Positions 24,001-33,000 of a stretch of 64,000 bases of DNA are shown here, one piece after another. The notes beneath the pieces were generated by a model, which saw only the letters and a list, made by a program, of their open reading frames with translations, was not told the origin of the DNA and ran no database searches. The stretch spans positions 3,226,501 through 3,290,500 of the forward strand of contig JAIVEN010000012.1 of the NCBI GenBank assembly GCA_026686845.1. Direction: 5' to 3'. How positions within the stretch are numbered: the stretch's first letter is position 1; the number at the start of each line of letters is the position of its first letter. The DNA is from Adenanthera pavonina (lineage: Eukaryota > Streptophyta > Magnoliopsida > Fabales > Fabaceae). The position numbers were made by a program, and so were the translations under genes.

Positions 24001-27000
24001 CTCCTTTCTTCTGAATAAAGTGTTTAGGATTATGCTCTCCTTGTAGTTTAGGAAAGGTCCACCTTCTTCATCAGCAGTATCTGCCTCATCCATGTACCCA
24101 GAAGCAGTGATGTCAATCTTCAAGCCATCTTGCCCTGGTATCTCTAAAACCTCATTAAAGGTTTCATCTGTTAACCAGATGGTCCTTGATCTCAGATTGA
24201 TTTCCCACTTCCTCTTCTTGCTGTGGTATTTCAGAGAGGCATACCAAGTCTTCACTATGTCATCATCATATCTTTCCAATATCTCTAACAAATTCTTGTA
24301 TTTGATCATCCATAGCCCAGCATCAAAGTTGTTAGAGATTAAGAATTCCTCCATATTGACACAGTGAGGCTTGATTACCTTCTTACCCACAAACTTGGTC
24401 GTGTATTCCTCCTGAATATGAGCATTGCTCCATAATGGCAATGTGGTTTGCTTGTATTCTCCAGATTCAATACTAGAGGAGATAGAAGCAACAGTAGCCG
24501 CAACAGCAGCAAGAGTAGCAGGAACAGAGTGCTCTGTTTTCTTTGTAGAGGACGGTCCAGCTTTCTTTGAATCAGGCTTTGGTGTTGTTTTCTGCCTTTT
24601 GGAGGGGGTTGCTTTGCTGGATTCACCTTTTCTTTTCGATTTCTCACTCTCCTTTGAGGCATATTGAGATTTCACGGTTCTCTTTCGCCGAGATTCTTCC
24701 TTTCCAGCTTCGGGATTTACGGTCATAATTAAAGGGTGTTGATGAGAGAATTTGAACAGACTCACGAAAGAGATGAATAGGGTTGTATCTGTTTAGAGCA
24801 CCGTTGGTTTTAACGTGTGTAACCGCATGACAAACGAATTTTGAGGGGTCAAAATTCAAACTTTGAGCAGTTATAGGTTAACCCATTAACAAAGCTTACT
24901 AACAGATGAATTTTCCTCTGAAAGTTTGTCTGACAGAGGCTTGGTTCAAACATCAAAAGATGAACAGACGAACTTTGTTTTAACAAAGTTCGAATTTCAA
25001 AGAGCAAGAAGCAAGCAATTATCAATACAACAAGCAATAGCCGAACGTTAATTATGGAAATTCGTCTTTCAGAGATTCAATAAAGTGGGCATATTTCAAC
25101 AGACGAATTTTAACATAGAAATTGGAATTTCAACATTTTGTAAAGAGTTTCCACCATGCGTATTTTGAGAAATGGAAATTTGTATAATTTTCATGTTGAC
25201 CAAAGATAATATTGGAACTTTATTTTTGAAAATTCGAATTTTCATAGACTAACAGATGAATTTCGAAAGATCACCGAGAACTGTTACAAAGTAAAGCAAG
25301 CTGACGTTCATCTGATGGGCATCAAAATTCGAATATCAAACATGTTAACTTGCTCTAAAACACAATTTATCAATGAAATTCGTCTAATACACATTTAGAA
25401 TGTGAATTTTAACTTTATAAACTTATAGAATGGATCCTGAAACTCAGATTTCTAGCTTTCTTTTTCATTTTTTGATTGTTCCATTCTGGAGTGCTCCATT
25501 TTTCAGATTAATTGCCATTGAAACTTATGAGGAGCACCTGCAACTTAAATTAAACTTACTCTGATGCTAAAGTTAGAATTAAATCAATGTCAGAAATTCT
25601 AAAAATAGATTTACACAAGGATTTACTTACAGTTCATTAGGATTTACCATACTCAATTCTCTTCTGATTTTGCAATGTCTATCTTCTGAAAGAGGCTTTG
25701 TCAAGATGTCAGCAACTTGATCTTTTGTTGGGATGTATTCTAATATGATTTCTCTTTTAAGAACATGATGATCCCTTATGAAGTGGTGCCTGATTTCAAT
25801 ATGCTTTGTCCTTGAATGCATGACAGGATTCTTTGTGATGTTAATGGCACTTTGGTTGTGACACATTATTGGTATTTCCTTCATTTTAATCTCAAATTCT
25901 TCAAGTTACTGTTTCATCTAGATGATTTGAGCACAATAGCTTCCAGCAGCAACATATTCAGCTTCTGCTGCGGATAAGGCTACACTGTTTTGCTTCTTGC
26001 TAAACCATGAGACCTAGGATCCTCCAAGAAATTAACATGTTCCACTTGTACTTTTTCTGTCAGTTTTGGATCCTGCAAAGTCAGCATCAGTGTATCCTTT
26101 GAGATTTTCTCCATTGCCCTTTGGATATCAAAGACCCATCTGTGAAGTTCCAATAAGATATCTGAAGATAAGCTTCACAGCAATTGCATGGGTTTCCTTG
26201 GAACATGACTGGAACCTTGCACACATACAGACACTAAACATGATGTCAGGTTTGCTGGTGGTTAGGCATAGCAGAGATCCAATTATTTTTTTATACTGAG
26301 TTATGTCAAACATTTTTCCTCCTTCATCCATATCAAGCTTGGTTGCAGTAGCCATAGGTGTTCCCATTGGTTTGGCATTTTCCATACCAAATTTTTTCAG
26401 CAATTCCTTTAGATACTTGGATTGATTGAGAAAGATACAATCATCACATTGCTTAATTTGCAATCCAAGGAAGAAGTTAAGCTCACCTATCATTGACATT
26501 TCAAACTCACCCTGCATCAGCTTAGAGAAATTCTTGCACAGAGATTCATTAGTATCACCGAATATAATATCATCAACATAAATTTGAACAATAAATAAAT
26601 CTTTATTTTCTTTCTTAGTGAACAAAGTAGTATCCACTTTTCCTCTGTTAAATCCTTTTTTAGTTAGAAAGTTACTTAATCTTTCATACCATGTTCTAGG
26701 GGCTTGCTTTAAATCGTAAAAAGCTTTCTTCAGTTTATAAACATTGTTTGGTTTTGTAGAGTCCTCAAAGCCTAGAGGTTGGTCTACATAAACTTCTTCC
26801 ATGATATGTTCATTTAGAAAAGCACTCTTTACATCCATTTGATATAACATTATATTTTTCATGCATGCATATGCTAACAAAGTTCTAATTGCTTCTAATC
26901 TAGCCACTGGAGCAAAGGTTTCTTCAAAATCAATACCTTCTTCTTGATTATATCCTTTAGCAATCAGTCTAACTTTATTTCTGATTATTATTCCAGATTC

Positions 27001-30000
27001 ATCAAGTTTGTTTCTAAAAACCCATTTAGTGCCAATGATAGGATGATTTTTGGGTCTAAGCACTAAATCCCAAACCTGATTTCTTTCAAATTGATTCAAC
27101 TCATCTTGCATAGCTAAAGTCTAGTATTCATCAGTTAAGACTTCTTCAGTACATTTAGATTCAATTTGAGAGATGAAAGCACAGTTTATCATCTGATCTC
27201 TTAACTATTTTTTGGTTTTAACTTTTTCTTGAACATCCCTAATTACTTGATCAATAGGATGATTCCTTTGATATCTCCAAGCTCTAGGGAGATCTTGAGA
27301 TATTTCTTCATTATTCTCATCCTCAAAATCTTTGTCCTGAAAATCTTCTTCTATGTTAATAGATTCAGATATTTTTGAAAGTTCAATTTTATCTTCTTCA
27401 GAAAGGTCTAAGTTCTTCAAGTTTGAAATAAGATCATCTTCATCAGTAACATGCTTAGAAACAGTTTCATTTTCAATAAACACTACATGCACAGATTCTT
27501 CTATTGATTTAGACTTTTTGTTAAAAACTCTATATGCTTTACTCCTACTAGAGTAGCCCAGAAATATACCTTCATCTGATCTGGCATCAAACTTACCCAG
27601 ATTCTCCTTTCCATTGTTGTGAATGAAGCACTTACAGCCAAATACATGTAGATGTAAGAGGTTTGGCTTCCTTCCTTTGTATAGCTCATAAGGAGTCTTC
27701 CTAAGAATTGGTCTGATGTAAGCTCTATTTATGATGTAACTTGCTGTGTTTACTGCATCAGCCCAAAATACTTGAGAGAGTTCCTTTTCATTTAGCATTG
27801 CTCTTGCCATCTCTCCAATAGTTCTGTTCTTCCTTTTCACCGCTCCATTTTGTTGAGGAGTTCTTGGAGTTGAGAAGTTGTGATCAATTCCATGCTTATC
27901 ACAATACTCCAGGAAGTATGAATTTTCAAACTCTTCTCCATGATCAGACCTAATAGCCACAATAGAAGTATCTTTCTCATTTTGCACTTTCTTAGCTAAG
28001 GTTACAAATGCATCAAACATATCATTTTTAGAGGAAAGAAATAATGTTCAAGTAAATCTAGAGTAATCATCCACAATTACAAGAACATACAGATTTCCAC
28101 CAATGCTCTTAACTCTAGATGGTCCTATCATATCCATATGTAATAGTTGCAGAGGTCTAGATGTGGTAACTACGTTTTCAGATTTAAATGATGATTTAGT
28201 TTGTTTTCCTCTTAGGCATGAATCACATTCTTTGTCTTTTTCAAAAGAAATTTTTGATAGGCCAGTGACTAACTCATTTTTAACCAGTTTTGATAATTGA
28301 TTCATGTTAACATGTACTAATCTTCTATGCCACAACCAACTATCATTATCCTGACTAATCAAACATACAGAATCTAAGGGAGGAAGTTCATCAAGATCAA
28401 TAATATAACAGTTATCATCCCTTTGAGCCTTGAGGATTATTTTGTGATCACTTTTTCGGATGATCAGGCAGAACTTTGAGTCAAACAATACCCAGTTTCC
28501 TTTGTCACATGTCTGGCTCACACTTAGCAGATTGTGGTTGAGGCCAATTACAAACAGCACCTCTTCAATGAATGTTTTAGGATTCTTGCCCACAATACTT
28601 ATGCCAACTATTTTGCCATATTGATCACCTCCAAAGGTCACCTTTCCTCCTTTCTTGTTTCTAAGGGTGATGAACTTCTTCTTATCACCAGTCATATGAC
28701 TTGAGCAGGCAATGTTCATATATCATTTATTGCTCTTTCTAGCTTTAAGACAAATCTGCAAGACAAAGTTCATATTTTCTTTTTAGGTACCCAAATTTGC
28801 TTTGGTCCTTTTCTGTCAGTAGTATTTTCCCTAGATATAGATGTACCTTTGGGAACTCATTTAACCTTCATGTCTAGTCCATTTTTCTTTAAAGCACAGA
28901 ATTGGAAAGATATCCCTTCTTGTTACAGAAGTGACAGGTGGTAAAGGAACTACTGGATTGAGATGCAGGAAGAAAGCAATGCAGATAATATTTTTGTTTT
29001 CCATGCTTTGGTTGATCATAGGATTCAATATGTCGTGAAATATGATCTTTTTTTTTACTGCCACTATCATGCACAAAATGTCTCATATATACATTTTGAT
29101 TTTTCTTCCTAATCTTTTCTTTTACTGCACAAGGGTCATAGCCAAGTCCAGCCTTTTCCTGTGTTATTCTTTGACTCCCCATTAAAGCAAATAGCATATC
29201 TTTTCCTTTAGTGAGTCTAGACATGCTTTTAACTAGATAGTCATTGGTTTGCTTTAATTCAATACATGATTTACAGCAAGCAGATTTAGCAATATGCAGA
29301 TGAGCAGTTTCAGAGATGTTATGCTGAGATTCTAACTTGTTAATATTTCTCTTAGCTTGTTTGAGCTTTTTGGCAGTTTTAATGAACTCATCATTCAATT
29401 CATGAAATACATCCAGCAATTCAGAATAGGAAGGTTCAGATTCATGTACCTCATCTTTCTGATCACTGTTGGATGGGACTTCAACTTTTTCAAATGCAAG
29501 CGCCATCAGACATATGTTGGCAATTTTATCTTCATCATCTTCTTCTTCCTCTGAGCTGTTGCCTCAGATTGATGAGATGTACGCTCTTTTCTTCTTGCCT
29601 TTATCTGCAGCTTTCTTTTCTTTTTCTTGCTTCTTGAGGAATTGTGGACAATCCCATTTGATATGTCCCTACTTCTTGCACTCGTAGCAAGTGACAGGTT
29701 CTTTTCCTTGTTTCTTGTTATCTCCAATTGCTCCTTTCTTGAAGAATTTTTTTTTCTCTTGTTGTAAAATCTTCAAAATTTTCTGACCATCATAGCCAGT
29801 GTTTCTTCATCTAGCTCATCTCTATCGTCAGATTCTTCTTTTTTCTCCTCAGCAACTTTTAGACCTAGACCTTTCTTCTTTCTGTCTTGACCTGCCTCCT
29901 TGAGAGCCTTTATCTTTCCCTCATATTCTTCGAGGCTACCAAAGAGGGCTGTGACTAAGGCCATTGATTCTCCTCTGGCTTCCTCTATTGCAGTTACTTT

Positions 30001-33000
30001 GGGTTGCCATTCCAGAGGAAGAGCTCTAAGGATCTTTTTGACCTTCTCTGTCCGAGTGTACTCCTTGTCAAGACTGTTCAATTGATTCACGATGAGGGTG
30101 AATCTCTTTTGTAGTTCTTTGACACTCTCTCCTTCAACCATTCTGAAGCTCTCGTATTCTCCTATGCAAGAGTTCAAATTGTTTTTTCTAATTCCAGATG
30201 TTCCTTCGTGAGCAATTTCCAAGGTATCCCACATATCTTTGGCTGTGGAGTATTGTGAGGCCCTGTAGAATTCATCTTGATTTAATGCACTGACCAAACA
30301 GTGTTTTGCCTTAAAGTTCAGCAAGATTCTCCTTTTATCTTCCTCGTTCCATTCAGCTTCTGGCTTTTCTCTGTACTTCCCATCATCCTGCAGTACCATT
30401 GGGACAAAATCTCCCTTCTGGATGACGGACCAGATGTCCAGATCAATGGATTAGAGATAGATTTGCATTCTCATCTTCCAGTATCCATAGTGTTTTCCAC
30501 TGAAGCTAGGTGGTCTATTTGTGTTATTTCCCTCTGGTAGTATGCTTTCTCCAAAGTCAGCCATTGTAATTCCCGGACTGTTAAATCATTTAATTCGGAA
30601 ACTTGGCTCTGATACCAATTGTTAGATGTGCTGGCTTCCTAAGAGGAGGGGATGAATTGGGAAGATTAAATTTTTTTGCAAAACTTTAAGAAAGTGAAGA
30701 AAGCAAATGTGACAGTAAAACAGAGTATAAATGAATAATGAGTAAAAGCAGTGATAGAGAAGGGAAGACACTGAAGTTTATCCTGGTTTAGTCTTTCAAT
30801 CTTGACCTACGTCCAGTCTCCAGGCCCTGACTTGAGATTTTTCACTATCTTGTAAGAATTCAGTGGGCTTCTTGCAAATGTCATAGTACAGCGTTAATGC
30901 TCTGTTTTAGAGCTCACACTTTCTCTCTTTGCACTCTAGCTAAGTGCTTCCCCAATCCCTTGTGATATCTCCTTACAAGAAAATCTTTCTTCCATATGAA
31001 GATAAGATTGTTTACAATGAATAAACTCTCTTAATCAGAGTGTATATGAAAGTTGGAGTACAAATATTGAAGTTTATGAGAGTAAGAGACTTTGAGTAGA
31101 TGATTTGACAGAGTTTCAGTATTTACAAAGTTAAAATTGTTACCCACAATTTCAAATGATGTTATATTTATAGATTTAGGTCTCACTTATACATTAGAGA
31201 CAAAATCTATCCGTTGGAGAAGTTACCCAACGGTTACTCTGAAAAACTATCCATTCACCAACCACATTTAATGCTTCTGACACACAAAGTCCGAATTTTG
31301 GTTAGCCAACAGACGAATTTCGCAGAGACCGAAAGCTAAACACCTCAACGTTGAATATTCGAAGTTCGTCTATCATGAAGCAAAGTTCGAATTTTGGTCT
31401 TGGGAAAATGTTTCTATGTTGGAACATACGAATTTTTAAGTGAAAAATTCTTCTTAAATGTGTGAACAGTAGTTTCATTTTACTACAGTGCCTTCAAAAT
31501 TCGAATTTTGATACCAAAAATTCGTCTGTCAAAGGGCAGTTCACTAAGACACAATAGTTCATCTATTCGAAAGTCGAATTTTCAAACTGCAAAGTTCGTC
31601 TGTCAAAGAGGCCTCTTTTCAGACTAAATACAAAGTTCGAATTTCTGAATACTATTATTTGTATGTCAACATATTATTATAATAGGCTCAAAAGTTTTGT
31701 TTCTGAAATTCGAATTTTCATGTTCAAAATTCGTCTGTCAGTGAGTCATCTTTATGTTCTTTCCAAACTTAGTTTTCAGATGAACTTTGACATATCCTCA
31801 GACGAATTTTTCATTTATCATAAGTTGTATTTTCTTCTAAAATTCGAATTTTTAAAGCCCAAAGTTCGTCTATCAGAGAAAGCTCTTTTCAGACACGTAT
31901 CAAAGTTTGAATTTCTCAAGTCAAAATTCGTCTGTCAGATAAGCTTCTTTTCAAACTTGTTCATTTTCAATACAAAATTCGAATTTCCAAAGGCAAAGTT
32001 TGAATTTTCAAAATAGCATATCAATATAAGTATTTCAAACTTTGTCTGTTAGTGGGTGTTTTTCAAATATTCCATAGAATCATAGTTTTAAAACATCTTT
32101 TTGTCAAATCAAAGTCTTTTACTCAATTTAAACAAGGCTGTAGATTTTACATCTATTCTTGTGCTGGTTTTTCTTAAATTTCTCCACTTGGGATCATTTG
32201 TGCACCTTTAATATCTTCTCTCCAAGTTCTAGAAAGTTGGTTTGGAATCATCAAAACATTTGATTCAACATTCTTCACAAAATAAATTCTGATAGAAAAT
32301 ATTTACCATATTGATTAATCTTTCCTCATCATCTATCCACACTCCACTTTTATCTTTCAACATCCTCACCTTATTTCTTCTTCTTCTCGAGAACGTCGTC
32401 ATGTGATAGTACCTTGTGTTATGATCACCATGATTCATCCATTGCCCCCTAGACTTCTGATTCAATACTTCATTTAATTCAACCTCTAACTTCATTACCA
32501 ATTCTTCAAGGAATGGATTTTCATTTTTCTGCAGACTTCTTTGTATCCCTCCCAGCCTACTTAAAATTCTTCTTTTCCTTCTATCAATGTTTCTAAACAC
32601 CTCCCTATTCCATTCCCTTAAATGTCCCTACGAATCTTTCACCGCAGCTACAATTTCAACATCAGTTTGTCATTTATCTTTTAGAAATTCCTGGAATCGA
32701 TCATGCATCATCCAGGCAGCCAAAAATCTAAAAGGACGCAACACTGCAGGAGGAACTCTAGCAGTATCAAAAGAGGAGGCAATCAAAATTCACCCTTGCC
32801 AACACCTTAACAACAGCATCAGACAATTGAGATTCCAGCTAGAAAACACATGCACCTATCAAGCTTTTTGTAAACCCTCTCCTGTTTTGCAATTACGGTC
32901 CTCTCCAAGTGAATAAAGGACCTTCTGCTTCAATATCAATTAAACAACCTCTATGAATCTATTCCCTGAACTGTTTGCATCTCATCTCATTAACCTTTCC

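Larger units (their letters stand above)
20585..32275 (-). mobile_element. Sirevirus (SIRE/Maximus-type Copia) retrotransposon, full length, 11.7 kb
   Basis: Complete minus-strand LTR retrotransposon inserted in the LINE. The 5-bp duplication TTCTT lies at 20585-20589 and 32271-32275. LTRs are 20590-22236 (3' LTR) and 30620-32270 (5' LTR), 1647 and 1651 bp, both TGTT...AACA. By eye they differ at roughly one base in ten to fifteen, so the insertion is not recent. Order on the minus strand: LTR, primer-binding site, gag (UBN2/DUF4219 type with zinc knuckles), protease, integrase, RT, RNase H, an extra ORF, polypurine tract, LTR. Gag type, extra ORF after pol and the TTTGTCATCAT...GGGGGAG stretch before the 3' LTR all fit Sireviruses. 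All coding regions contain stops or key substitutions, so it is not autonomous now. Confidence 0.95.

Noticed and set aside
22542..24765. Envelope-like gene of the Sirevirus
   Set aside because: The position is right for an envelope-like ORF, but no signal peptide, transmembrane segment or coiled coil was visible, so only an extra ORF is reported.
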